Positions 11,887 to 23,929 of a DNA stretch of 64,000 nt are shown piece by piece (positions within the stretch are counted from its first letter, which is position 1; each line of letters starts with the position of its first letter). Position numbers and translations under genes: made by a program. The DNA comes from Phallus indusiatus (taxonomy: Eukaryota > Basidiomycota > Agaricomycetes > Phallales > Phallaceae). The notes beneath the pieces are model-generated. The model saw only the letters and a list, made by a program, of their open reading frames with translations, ran no database searches and was not told the DNA's origin. Where the stretch lies: NCBI GenBank assembly GCA_027605045.1, contig JAQFWX010000008.1, positions 62,001 through 126,000 of the forward strand. Direction: 5' to 3'.

Positions 11887-14800
11887 TTCTCTTGGAGGAA
11901 TTTCGAAAGGAAAGGGAGGAGGAAGGAAAGCGAAGGAAAAGGACTAGTACTGAGCTTTCGGAGACAGAGAGGCGAATCGAGTTCGAGTCCGAGTCGAGCG
12001 TCGACGAGAAGAGTGGATAGTATGGATGGGGTCGTGAAAGATGTCCTCGAGGAAGTTCATTTACATATTTTGGCCTGCCTTATGAATGCCAGAAACGGCC
12101 ACACAAAAAAAGAGTTCCATGTGTTTCTCGGGAGAAAAATAAAAAAAAATAAAAAATATTATTATTATACTATGTGATATTATTACTGTATGGGCGCGCG
12201 CCCTTCCAAACCAAAAAAAAAAATATCAAAAAAATAAAACAAAATCACGTAGCGAGATATCTGCACTTGGGAGATAATTGTAAGCGAACGGTATTATTGT
12301 GTATCTCCTTTGGTTTTGTTGTTCTGCAGGATGTTTTTCAAGCGAAGGGTTCAAGTGGGTGGTGCATTGAAAGGGTCGTAGTTGACTTTCTGCAAGCACA
12401 TCGCCGTGTTGCGGTTGCGCAGGGTCACAGTCACAGTCACGGCTCCTCAGTCAGTCCTCTGTTCTGCCGTCCGTTCCGATCATCCAACAACCTAAAGGAA
12501 CCTGATATGGCGAATAATAAAATATGTCTCGCATTGGCACGTCAAATCTTTGGTCATGAGTGCACTTTTTTTTAATCTCTACAATAGAAAGACAATTATA
12601 AAAAATTAGCTCAGGATTGGACCAAAGGAAAAAAGAGAGCGAAAAAAAAAAGCTGGCAATATAGGACATACTGAGTCAAGTGTGTGTTGGTGTGCCTGCC
12701 TGCCGGCACGTAGTATTGTTGCGTTTTTGAATTCAAATTGCCAGAATGCTGTGATGCACCTGAACTAAGTACGTGCCTTCCTTTTCTTCCTATCATACTT
12801 ATTCCGATTCCTTCGAATCATCTCTAAGCATTCGGAGATGCCCAAACAACGCACCCTACCCATGACCTCGACCCATCTGAACCTTTTGTTTGCATCAACG
12901 CCAATGTGATACTCACGAGGTGCAAACGTCGAAGTTGCGTAGCTAGGTAGCAGGTGTATATATATCTCTTGAGATTTAATTTTTTTTCATCAGATCTCGT
13001 ATTAAATCATCCGTACCGAAATGAAACTCTGTTGAATGAATTAAAACACTAAGCACTATCTACCCATGAAACCTTAATGTAGTCTTCATACGCGCGCATA
13101 GTAGCCGAAGGAAAGGAAAAAAAATGTTTCATCACGCAATGTACGTTGATTCTGCATAACACCATTTCTTGAACCTAGAAATAAACGATGACAAGCAAAC
13201 ACGTTCAAGGGGACCGAACCTTTTTTGACAGGTCGCGCACGCGCACGCGCCGTGGCGGATACCGGTTCGGGTGCGAGTATCATCGATACTAAAGAAAAGC
13301 CAGAAGGCGGTACCAACCTAAAAATTTGGTCACAGTAACCGATATACATAACAATTCATACTTATTACATACCTACAATACATATCGCCATTCATTTTAC
13401 ACCCGACCGACATGATGATGATTGGAGTCTGGTAGTTCTTACACTGGCCTGAAATCTGAAATATAATAATTACGCTCCGGGTCTCGACTGCTGGTTTGAT
13501 CCCGTTTCTTTAAAGAGTCAATTTCGTCGGCCGTTGTCATGTCGTCGAAAGCCATTGAATTGTTACTTCATCATATGTATCAACATTATTAAACACCTTT
13601 TTTGAAAGAAAGCTGTGTATATAGTATGGTTTTCAATTGAGTCATGCCATTTGATGTCTCGCACAACTTTATCACCGGCAGCTTTGCCAGCGGAGAGTCA
13701 CGGACTCACTCCGAGCACGGGAAGATCTCTCGAATTTGGACACCTGGACCGCCACGACGCCATAACCTCAGCTTCAGTTCTTTCACATACATAATACATA
13801 CTCTCAAAAGCTTCGCAGTCGCGTACGTATATTGGCTTCTTTAGTATCCATTCAATTCACTGTTAGAATTAGAATCTCCTGAATTCTTTTATTATAATTC
13901 ACAATCGTGCACAGGGAAAGAAGAGGTCAGAAGACGAACTTTTTCATAATATGTATGGAGATATGGAATTAATATTAAGTATAAAATCTCGAGGTTCGGT
14001 TATTGAACAACAAAGGGCTCCGATGCCGGTGAAAACAACAAAAGAATATACACTATATAGTGTACATGTGTATGTATAATTGACACTCGTCGTAAATCGT
14101 GATATCATTCAAACAGTTTAGAAAAGGGGGACGGACGGGTGGACAAACGACGAGGATGTGCCATACTAAATATATATCACTTACGTCTAAAAATACAGAA
14201 CAATAACAATAGATGATTATCGCCCGCCGTTATCACGGACTCAGACTCAGGGTGTGTGCGTGGGGGTGTTTCCCAAATTCCAAATTCCAGCGCCCAGCGC
14301 CACAAAGCCATAAACATGGCACGGCATGTGACGTCCACCGCCACAAACCCATCTATCTTTTTTTTTTGACTACGCCCATCCCCGATTTTCCCGCTCACCG
14401 TAAGTATAAATATAACCACTCCTCTTCCCTCCTCCTCCTCCCTTCCGGATGGGCGGCCGCCGCCCTACCAGTGCCGCAGCCGTATCCGCATCATACGACG
14501 GGATCTATATACTCTTTTCTTATGAGCCAATTGGCAATCAAAATCAAATAATGGCGCGGAAGAAATGACATTTAATACACCCAACCAACCAACCCGAGAA
14601 AATAAAATATTTTATGACCAATTTTCTTGAGACCGCATGGTACTATCCCATTTCGCATAGATGATAGATCCATGATCCCACAAAAAGAGAGCCAGATAGG
14701 AGTACGACTCGGAAATTGCGTATTTCCAAGAGAATTTTAGAAGGAAGAAAAGCAAAAACCTCGTTAGAACTTTTAGAAATCTCATGGTTCAAATAATATC

Positions 14801-15300
14801 TTATAGGTTCCATAAACTTTCTCATGACACATTTGGGGCGGCCGCCGAAAGAGGGGGATATTTCCCTCGAACTCGTAAGTCTGCGTTCCACGTACATATA
14901 TTTTCATCTTCTCTAGATAAATGACTCGATTTTTGATTCCAATTTCCCGAATTTTCTAACCCACCTTCACCCTATTTTATATTTTCCATTCATTTTTGAG
15001 CGTCTACCACGAGGACGGTAAGCGTCGAGAACCTTTTGTCGAGCCATGGACCATGATCGTGATTCTAAAGTGATGATGGTATGATTTTTAAATGCACGTT
15101 TGGGCACGTGGGGACAAACAAACAAACTATACAAAGTTGGAAAGAAGAAGCGTACATACAAACGCATAGTACGCGCGTGTCTCAGGCTAAATCTGTAGAA
15201 TGCCGTCTCAAGACTTCTCTTCCCTTTCCCTTTTGAAACAACTCTAAAAAAAGGGGGAAGGGTTCGAAAAATTCGAAGCGGAAGGCCGCAGTGCGAAGCA
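11887..15300. other. Gene-poor stretch downstream of the MFS pair
   Basis: I see no coding sequence with family character on either strand. Open frames at 12174-12575, 13086-13349, 14213-14551 and 14643-14897 are isolated, lack flanking splice partners and have no recognisable motif. The 11.9-12.1 kb part is the promoter side of MFS copy 2. Local oddities are A-runs near 12140-12240, a CG-rich CGCACGCGCACGCG run near 13236, and a palindromic TATACACTATATAGTGTA near 14046. Confidence 0.35.
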
Positions 15301-15520
15301 CTCTTATTAGTACTTACCTGTACTTACCGATGAATGCGGTGGTGTCACGTATTATATTTTATGTTTTCAGTGTTCTTGTGCCAAATGCGGCTTTTCAAAA
15401 AACCCATGGCCATGTTGATCTACCTTCATCTATTAAAAAATTTCGGCTGGAACCTGATGGTTTTATCTCCGGAACCTGTACGAAAATGAAAGATGAAATG
15501 AAATGAAAGAGCCAAATGAA

Positions 15521-15582
15521 ATCATGAGATCATGAGATCAGGTTGAAATCATGAGATCATGAGATCAGGTTGAGATCAGGTT
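15521..15582 (+). repeat. Short tandem repeat built on ATCATGAG / GATCAGGTT
   Basis: Units ATCATGAG and GATCAGGTT recur several times in 60 bp: (A)ATCATGAGATCATGAGATC, then AGGTTGA, then the same block again, then GAGATCAGGTT. The arrangement is a roughly 30-bp unit repeated twice with a partial third copy. There is no spacer/repeat pattern of a CRISPR array. It lies in non-coding DNA. Confidence 0.7.
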
Positions 15583-15990
15583 CAAAGAGATTCATTAGAG
15601 CCATAACATGTCATTGAGTGTCATCCGTGGCTGAGTGCCCTGTTAACGTTGAATGGCTGATTCTGATTTCCTTTCGGTACTGAGATGTGAGAACTTGTAG
15701 GCGTATTAAGAACAAGAGCCCGAGTATGATGGCAGTTAGAGTTATGAATGATGATGTCGATGATCTTTGATGATGTTCTCTCGTTCATTCATTAAAGCAC
15801 AGCCTGAGAGACTTCAAGGTGAACTGCGGTTTCTCCCTTTGTTTGCCACTCAACTGCGTTGGTAGAGTTGTGAGAGACTTGTCAAGACATTGAAAGATAT
15901 CCTAAGGTTTAAAAACTTGGCACTATTCAGTGAGGCTATTCAGTTTCTTCGGAAATAATTTAACCACCATCTCATATGGCACATCTAATA

Positions 15991-16251
15991 TCACCCAGTT
16001 ATGTAGGACTTCTTCCAAAATATCTGAACCCACATCAATACCGACGTTCTTTCCATTATGTCCATCCGAGTCGCCGCTTTCACTGACAGTTCCACTTTTC
16101 CAAAGCTTCTAAGGTCCTTCACGTTTGCCAACGAGCCAACTCGTCGATGAGCGGATTCTGTTAGTATGAACCTCCAGCGGGATTTGGACTGAAATTTTTG
16201 TTTCGAAGTGATAATCCGCACGTTGACAAATAAAGGGAAAAAGATGGCCAA
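15991..16251 (-). other. Isolated minus-strand reading frame, unidentified
   Basis: An 86-codon open frame has amphipathic composition with the stretch VKDLRSFGKVELSVKAATRM. No start context, splice partner or family signature could be attached. It may be a relic exon of a decayed gene; the surrounding DNA has no other coding trace. Treat it as a pointer only. Confidence 0.2.
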
Positions 16252-17155
16252 AACTTCGAAGTCGAATTTCTGGAAAACAAGATAAATATCTCAGTCAGCC
16301 GGATCCGCGGACTGAGCTACGAATTACAAGTTACAAGAACTTCTTGTAATAGTCTCAAGAAGCTGGAAGTCAAAAGTTAAACTAACACTCGGATGCGTTA
16401 ACTATCGGGAGTTATGCATTTATGTCAATGATTCAGGACTCAGAAGGTGGACCAACTCAACCGGTTTGGGCTTGTCATTTTCGCGCGAAGAAGCTTCAAC
16501 GTCGAATATGAATGCTGAGAACGTTGAATGTTGAACATCCACGTGCATGATCCGTCAATAATATCCAGTATTTAGTGGTGTAAGTATTCTTGACTGAATT
16601 GTCAATTGACAGCGGCAATTCAATAAACGAGGGTTCGGAGAAAGTCGGGAGCTTCTCGGACGATATAGCGGTAAACATCCCAAGTTTAAGTTTAATCGGG
16701 GCATGCTGTTACTATTGAACGAATAATTCATGAAGAACGTCAGATTTGGTCAATAAGACCGGGACAATTCTAAGTGGGGGGCTTAGGGATCAGAACGGCC
16801 ACTGTCAATTGAGAAAACAAAATGATGGTATTTCGCGTCGGGACGACGCGTTGTTATAATACATATTCATTCAGAAACACCTTTGTTGAACCAAAGAAGA
16901 ACATTTCCCGTTAAAAACCGAGGAAGTAAAGAACGAAGAGCCTGCCAGCCTAGAGCGAGCGGGTAAATATCAAATAAATTGAGACCAAAAAAGGTTAGCT
17001 CAAAGATTTTACTTTAGGGTCTAACCAACAAATAATGTGGCATCTCATCTCTGCGGTGAAAAGAGTTTATGTTACTGCTAACACTTGAAAACGATCTATA
17101 GACTCTCAAGCTGCCGGTTCGGACACCAGCTATAAAAGAAAACAGCGTCAGCAAA

Positions 17156-18371
17156 TCAAGGGGGAAAAAAGAATGATAATAGACAAAAATTCTTACACGC
17201 CAGTTCTCTAAGAGTTTCTTCTATGAGTTTCTCTCTGCGTCGATAATATTGAAACCTCCGATACGGGCCGAGTAAACCTTTGGCTTCGGGACCGCTCAGC
17301 TCAGGAGGTGGAATTGGAACGCTTTTTCTGAATGAAGGTCTTGAACTGAAGTAGATGGTATGTAGTTTAATGTAGGTTGGGAAAACCCAGATGGAAGTGT
17401 GTGACATTGTGGATGTAAATGTGGAAGGTTGTAATTTGAAGTGCGGAGCAGTGCCAGGCTGAACAGGGTGTGGATGCGGGGATAGCTTGGGTTTGTTCTC
17501 ATATATACTTCACGTGGGCAATGGACATAAGGTTGCTCGTGGACAATCTGCGTGAAAATTGGACTTGGTCCAATAGAGAGGTGCAAGAGCCCTTGGCCGT
17601 CGGATTCACACAATAGGTCAATAATTGTCGAGCTAGTGACGAATGCGATTTTGAAGTACCGTAATATCTGACTTAGGTATGGCCATATGAGGGTTCTTCG
17701 TTGTAAAACACTGGACTTGGGTGAATGATATAGAAGGCATTTGATCCAACGGACCCGCATATATAGGGACGCCAGAGACATTGTAGGTCAACGCTGTCCA
17801 TGTATGCATGTGCGTTAAGGACAATGGAACCAGACAAGTTTGTGTTCTTCAATACTTCTCCCCGCAGAATTTGCGTCTGTTTGGAAATCAGGTAGATAGT
17901 CCATGAAAGAACACCATGTAAAATACGGTGCGCGAACATACATTGATATAATCTCGAACTCCTGTAAATTTCGCCGTTCATGTGTCATCGCGTGCATTTT
18001 GAGGTCGGCCTCGTCTTCATACGATTGATATAATAAAGCTGCCGGACCCTACACGTAGTATGGTAAAAAAGATTCTTAGAATCGAGAAAGGATTGGTCGA
18101 GACGGCAAAGCAGAGGTGGCCCTACTGCATGGTTCCTGTACGATGAGATTGTGCACATGGGTGCTGTGACTTTTGAATGAATCTATAAAAGTATTAGCCC
18201 TTTCTACTTGAGTAAACTGATAAAAGAAATTCACTGACTGTTCACACTCCATCTCCCACAATGATAACGTATATATCCGTTACTCCAATTCCGAGCAATC
18301 TCGAAATCTTCGTCATCAAATCCGATGAACGTGTACCCGAAAGATAGTGGAATTGTCAGGAGCACAAGCAT
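17156..18371 (-). pseudogene. Broken coding traces of an unidentified secreted-type protein
   Basis: Read on the minus strand, a frame beginning at ATG 18371 has a signal-peptide-like start (MLVLLTIPLSFGYTF) followed by an acidic stretch FIGFDDEDFEIARNW. Further down, long open pieces lie in different frames between about 18050 and 17640 (for example DYLPDFQTDANSAG, HTWTALTYNVSG, FVTSSTIIDLLC) that suggest one protein whose frame is interrupted. No set of canonical introns that I tried joins them cleanly. The pattern of Trp/Thr-Tyr-Asn-Val-Ser and hydrophobic beta-like strands recalls secreted basidiomycete proteins, but I do not recognise the family. It could be a pseudogene or a gene with many unresolved introns. 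Confidence 0.3.
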
Positions 18372-18868
18372 TGGGGCCTTGAGAGATCATTGTCCAGTTT
18401 TTGCGAACCTTCGCGACCTATAGCATCCACGGGCAAAGACCCAAAACTGTGACAAGCATTTGCAACATAGACTGTAAATGTGGGATTGACGAACTCGTGA
18501 GATGACTCTTTAATGGTGTTGTAACGGGCACGGTTGGGTATTCTATGTTGAAAGCGACGAAGCATTGAGTTCTTTTTCTTATTTATATTGAAGAAGAGTT
18601 CGTCTGATCTTCTTCTAAGAGAAACGTCACCACCGTGGGTATCTCGCTCTCTTTCACTACTACCGTGTTCTCGCCCAAAGACGGTTGGTGATGTGCTCGT
18701 GAATTCAGGATGCGAGCGTGCTTGGTTGCGGTGGGCTCCGGAACAATCTGGGAATCTCCGTCAATCGTTCATCTTTTTCCTTTCGAGTCTCTGGGTCATC
18801 GCCGCACGAGCAATATGGAAGCTCCGAATTAGTCGTCAATTTAACTCGTATGCGACGATGACGGGATT

Positions 18869-19102
18869 TTAGGTTGGATGCGGGCAGCGATAATAGCATT
18901 TACGGCTATGCATGACGTGATGAGATATCGTTTGCTCCAGGAAAATGGCTTTAGCGTGAGCAGCTTTTCTGAGCTTCTGAAGATGCTCGTAGGTGACGGC
19001 AGTGGTAGCATTCTGCTTCTCCCAGGGCTCGTGGGCTGAGCTCCGAAGTTCGAAGACATCTCTCGGTATCAAACCCACACCGAAGCCTGAACGAGCACCC
19101 AA
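18869..19102 (-). other. Unidentified minus-strand reading frame
   Basis: A 77-codon frame starts MGARSGFGVGLIPRDV and contains a helical stretch TYEHLQKLRKAAHAKAIFLE with plausible coding composition. It is followed downstream on the same strand by other short frames (18705-18899 and 18356-18565) that could be exons of one gene or remnants. No family is recognised. Confidence 0.25.
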
Positions 19103-19109
19103 ATGGCGC

Positions 19110-20305
19110 CATCGATTGTCGACATTAGGATTTCACCTTAAGAATATTATCTGCCTCTTCCTCAAACCTCAAACTTTGTTGCGGCTTCTGTAGATGTTCA
19201 TCAACTTTCAGCTCGTGAAGGAGACGCGCTTTCTTCTCTTTCTACTGAGCTAAAAGGTTAAGCGCTACCTCGGTTTTGGTTCGAAGTCTTCACTTGAATC
19301 ACTTCTCCTGGGGGAAATTGAAACGCTGTTTTTAACTTTGATACTTGGGGGTTGAATCTTAACTATTGTTAATCAGTGACGAACATGGAGGGATGATAAA
19401 ATGCATACGCCGAGTCGGTAAGCTCAGTCTCTTCTCATAACGGGAGACACCATAATGCAGCGTTTCGAGGCTTGGCCCATTTTCGAGACGATCAGAGTTG
19501 GAGGATGCTGATTGTATTGGGAAGACACTTTCCGCGATGTAGTTGAGAGGTTGAATATGAGAGGGCAAATAAAAATGACCAGTGTTCTCCCGGTTTATCA
19601 CCGCTCTCCTAATAGGAATATATGAAAGAAACTATGCTCATTTGCGCAGATGTGAACCATAAGCAGTCGTCATAGAAAAGATGCACAATATCATTGTTGA
19701 TTGCGAAAGCAACTGTCTGGCGTTTTCTGATCAAGCGGATGGGAGTGCCTGTATACATCGTTACACGCAGCTCCCCGTGAAGAGTCTATATCTGCTCACC
19801 AATTCCAGGCTGACCTGTAATTACGACACCCGTATCCTGTTCATTGAGCAATGGAAAACATCGCTAAACAGCGTCTTGTAGGATTCCCGGGCAATGAACT
19901 ACTCAGGAATACCTTCTATACGAGGTATCGAGCCAATATACACTTCGTGTCCTGATTCGGTTGTACTATAGTTGCGCCAACGGAGTCTGTAGAACACCTG
20001 TACGAGTCCTGGAGTTGCTTCCCGCCGTCTCAGCTGACTTGTTTCATCCTATCCATCGTGTAAAGCCAGTCTGAATGAAAATGGACATAAGGGTATGATA
20101 AACTTGTCACCAGCGTTTTTTTCTTTTCTGCCAACTCCTTAAATACGGATGAGAATCGTTTTCAACCCTATATAACTCCGCTCGCCGTCCATCCAAAGCT
20201 GACATAATAAATCACGTGACCAGAAAACTTGATCGCGACTGACAACTGTCAGAGTCAGACTGAGGACTCGCGACGCGTTCTTTCTTCCGTACTCAGCTCC
20301 ACGCA
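19110..20305. other. Intergenic region upstream of RAD54
   Basis: No supported gene is seen; frames at 19359-19601 (-) and 19681-19881 (+) are isolated. The last 100 bases hold the RAD54 promoter, with the palindromic site TCACGTGACC at 20212-20221, 84 bp before the start codon. Confidence 0.4.
20212..20221 (+). promoter_or_regulatory. CACGTG E-box (TCACGTGACC) upstream of RAD54
   Basis: The 10-mer TCACGTGACC contains the CACGTG core bound by fungal bHLH factors (Cbf1/Tye7/USF type). The identical 10-mer occurs at 36792-36801 in another promoter of this window. Its function here is inferred from position. Confidence 0.45.
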
Positions 20306-23300
20306 ATGCTCCGCCGCACGGTTACAACTGGTGGTCTCGCTGTCGACGACTATACCGCAGGAAACCGTCTCCACAAGCCGTTCAAACCTCCAACACTTGC
20401 TAAGAAGTCTTCGCCACGGGCAACGCGCAAGCGCAAACGCGTTGAAACCTACAAAGACGACAATGAATCGGAAGAGGATGACGAAGGAAAACGGAAGACT
20501 AAGAAACAGAGACGAAAAGGGACAACAGAAGACGGCGACGACGATTATGGTGTCGACGAAAACAGGACATTAAACCTTAGCAAATCGTACCCCGTTTATC
20601 AGCCTAAACCATCGCAGATAGTGATGACTGCTAGATTCTCCATCCCTCAAATGCGCTCTAAAGCAGGCGAAATAGTCGCTGTTATCCCCACCAACGTATC
20701 GTTAGGAATTCGCCCTCCTTCGTCGATACCACCGCGCCCGTTGCATGATCCCATGCAAGATCATGCTATTGTTCTGTATGATCCTACTATTGATGATAGA
20801 GAGACCGATGAGGAGAGAGTTGAAAGGCTTAAGGAGGAGGAGAAAGCAAAGGCTGAGGAAGAGGCGAGGAAGAAGACCGAGGGGATGTTTAATCCTCATA
20901 AGAGTTTGAGAACGTTGTTGGGAGAGAATGTGCAGAAGGCGAAGGCGCAGCCAAAGGTTCCTGTTGTTATTGATCCTAGGCTTTCTAAAGTGTTGAGGCC
21001 GCATCAAATTGAAGGTGTGAAGGTCTGTCATTATTGCAAAAACTTGCGTTTTTCGCGTACGTTTTACCTCTTTTTTAGTTTTTGTATCGCTGTGCGACTG
21101 GGATGACGGTTGAAAACCAGTACGGCTGTATCATGGCGGATGAGATGGGTTTGGGTAAAACATTGCAATGTATAACCCTCCTATGGACTCTTCTGAAACA
21201 GTCTCCTCGAGCTGGGAAACCTTCTATCGAGAAATGCATCGTTGTTTGTCCGAGCAGTCTGGTCCGTAACTGGGCGAATGAGTTTGGTGAGTTCATGTTG
21301 ATCTTATTTGAAACATTTGTGTTAAATAATCGAATAAACAGATAAATGGCTAGGAAAGGATACAGTTCCTTCCTTAGCACTAGATGGGAAGGGCTCCAAG
21401 GCGGATACTGTTGAACGCGTTCAACGGTGGGCATCTGCTGCTGGCAGAAACGTAACTTTGCCAGGTACAAAGCTGGTCAAACCTTGTCAGGCACATTTAC
21501 TCATTTTTGCAGTATTAATTGTGTCCTATGAGTCGTTGCGAACGCTGCAGCCGTACTTGGCTGGCGTTGAAATTGGATTGTTACTGTGCGATGAGGGACA
21601 TAGGCTAAAGAATGGCGGTATGTTTCATCCCCCTTTCCCTCCCTCTTAGCTAATGGTGCTATCACTATATTAATATCCAGAATCGCTAACATTTACGGCC
21701 CTAACAAGTCTGAACGTCAAACGTCGAGTTATTCTTTCCGGAACGCCTATTCAGGTATATGCCCACTGTTGCATTTGTCGCAAAGAAATATTGACTGCTT
21801 TTTTTTATTGGGGTGTATTCAGAACGACCTTTCAGAATATTTCTCCCTTCTCAACTTTGCCAATCCTAATTTCTTGGGCACTCGTGCTGAATTTCGTAAA
21901 AACTTTGAGAATGCTATTATGCGTGGTAGAGATGCTGATGCGACAGACCGCGACAAGCAACTGTGTCAAGAGAAATTACAGGAAATGACAGGCCTTGTTA
22001 CGAAATTTATCATTCGTCGGACAAATGACTTATTAAGCAAATATCGTGCGTGTTAAATTTTCCCCATCATCTACGTGAATTCACTCATTTACCCTTCCAC
22101 AAATTAATCCTCTAGTACCTGTCAAATACGAACATGTTGTATTCTGCGGCTTATCCGAACTCCAACTTAACCTCTACCGTTTGTTCATCACTTCTCCCGA
22201 AATTAAAGCCCTGCTGCGAGGAAAGGAATCGCAACCATTAAAAGCCATTAACGTGCTTAAGAAACTATGCAACCATCCTGAGTTACTTGATTTACCAAGT
22301 GACCTTAAAGGATCTGATCCGCTGATTCCTCCGGGTTTCGTTGGGCCCAAGGAGCGCTCGGCCTGTATGGGTTCCAGAGGTGATGGTATTGGTGTTCATT
22401 GTGAATGGAGCGGGAAGTTTGTTGTTTTGGAGAGGTGGGTCTGATGACGCTACAGTGGTTTCCGGAGTCAATGTGGTTTATCGTTTGAAAGGTTTCTTCA
22501 TAGGATCAAGACAGAAACGAATGACAAGATTGTTTTGATCAGTAATTACACACAAACGTTGGATATGTTTGAGAAAATGCTTAGAGCTAAAAAGTAAGTT
22601 GTTCATCTTGTGCTTCAATTGTAAATCTGCTGACAGATTTTACTTTAAAAGATATGGATATTTCCGGCTGGATGGTTCTATGGCTATAACCAAACGCCAG
22701 AAATTTGTGGACCAATTTAATGATCCAAACAGGGGTGAATTTGTGTTTTTGTTGAGTAGTAAAGCTGGTGGGTGTGGGATTAATCTTATTGGTGCCAATC
22801 GGTTGATATTGTTCGATCCTGGTGAGTATTTTTCAATCATAAATAGAAGTATGCCGTTTACATGTCTATAGATTGGAATCCGGCTGCGGATCAACAAGCT
22901 TTGGCTCGTGTATGGCGTGATGGTCAAAAGAAGGAATGTGAGTGCCGTGACAAAAAAAAAATATAAATTTGTAGTTTCTCCGATCGCTGACTTGCATTAT
23001 TCAGGTTTTGTCTATCGCTTTATCACAACAGGCACAATTGAAGAAAAGATATTTCAACGACAAGCTTCGAAACAAGCACTTTCGTCTTGTGTGGTAGACG
23101 AAAAGCAAGATGCGGAACGACATTTTTCGATTGATGAATTAAGGCGGCTGTTTCTGTTCAAGGAGAATACACTCAGTGAGACGCATGATACGTTCAAATG
23201 TAAGAGGTGTAAGGACGGGAAACAATTCATTAAAGCTCCGGCGTTGCTTTATGGTGATGCAAGCACGTAAGTGAATTCTCGAGCTGGAGGTTCATTGATG

Positions 23301-23431
23301 TTGACTTTCTTTTGTGTGTTAGGTGGAATCACTTTACAAATGCAGAGTTGAAGGATAATCATGATGATTTGCTTAGAGCTGAGGTTGGGTTGCCGGACAT
23401 TTCGTTCGTATTTCAGTATATTAGTCATTGA
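20306..23431 (+). CDS. RAD54: DNA repair and recombination protein RAD54 (SNF2-family dsDNA translocase)
   Basis: The model has twelve exons: 20306-21022, 21079-21286, 21342-21464, 21513-21617, 21681-21754, 21823-22045, 22116-22434, 22504-22593, 22652-22821, 22872-22937, 23005-23266, 23323-23431. All phases close, giving about 821 aa, the usual Rad54 size. The N-terminal part is basic and acidic low complexity with a nuclear-localisation-like RKRKR; then [15 protein letters not shown], Walker [22 protein letters not shown] (DEAH-type box), [19 protein letters not shown] [39 protein letters not shown] and [10 protein letters not shown] follow in helicase order. The C-terminal CKRCKDGKQ is typical of Rad54. 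The protein works with Rad51 filaments in homologous recombination, remodelling nucleosomes and driving strand exchange. The exon 9 acceptor (TTAAAAG at 22651) was chosen because it restores YGYFRLDG. Confidence 0.95.
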
Positions 23432-23929
23432 GGTGTTCATGTTGCTACGAGGGTCGTTGCCTCATTTACCGTTGCATATCATAATATTGTAATTATAATG
23501 CTTTTAAAACCTGTTATTAATTAAGAGATAGTAACAAAGCAGCATATTCAGTCGAGGCGAGTTGAGCCATTTCTGCGCCTAATTTCCGGAACGCGGTTGC
23601 CGGTACAAATCCGTCTGAACCACGTGACTTTCCTTTCCGAGTCAGAAAGAACGCGTCTCTCGTTCGACTTCCTCGCGGCTCTTGGCCCAGTCCACTGGCA
23701 CAAAGGAATTCGACCTCAATTCCCTAATTCACTGGACAAACCATCACATTCATTCATATATCCGTCTTATTCATTTCTCATCATCACCATCATCACCACA
23801 GACTTCATCACCTTCGTCGTCGTCATCATCTTCATCATCAATAAACTCGAAAGGCAAAGGCATTCCGCTCTTTGTTCTCCGTCCGTTTTGAAATTGCCAT
23901 CAACGCCGCTCGTATTTAAATGTCAAGAA
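23432..23929. other. Intergenic region between RAD54 and the His-rich protein gene
   Basis: This stretch holds the RAD54 3' flank and the next gene's promoter or 5' UTR. CCACGTGACT at 23620-23629 carries a CACGTG core. An open frame extends upstream of 23930 from 23597 through TCATCATCACC repeats, but its composition is simple-sequence and the coding protein is taken to start at 23930. Confidence 0.4.

Noticed and set aside
15521..15582. Possible CRISPR-like repeat array
   Set aside because: Units are contiguous and short, with no unique spacers, and the genome is fungal.
23597..23929. N-terminal extension of the His-rich protein from 23597
   Set aside because: The upstream part is simple TCATCACC sequence; the conserved-looking protein starts MFKFTFNIG at 23930 and the upstream region carries a promoter-like CACGTGAC site.
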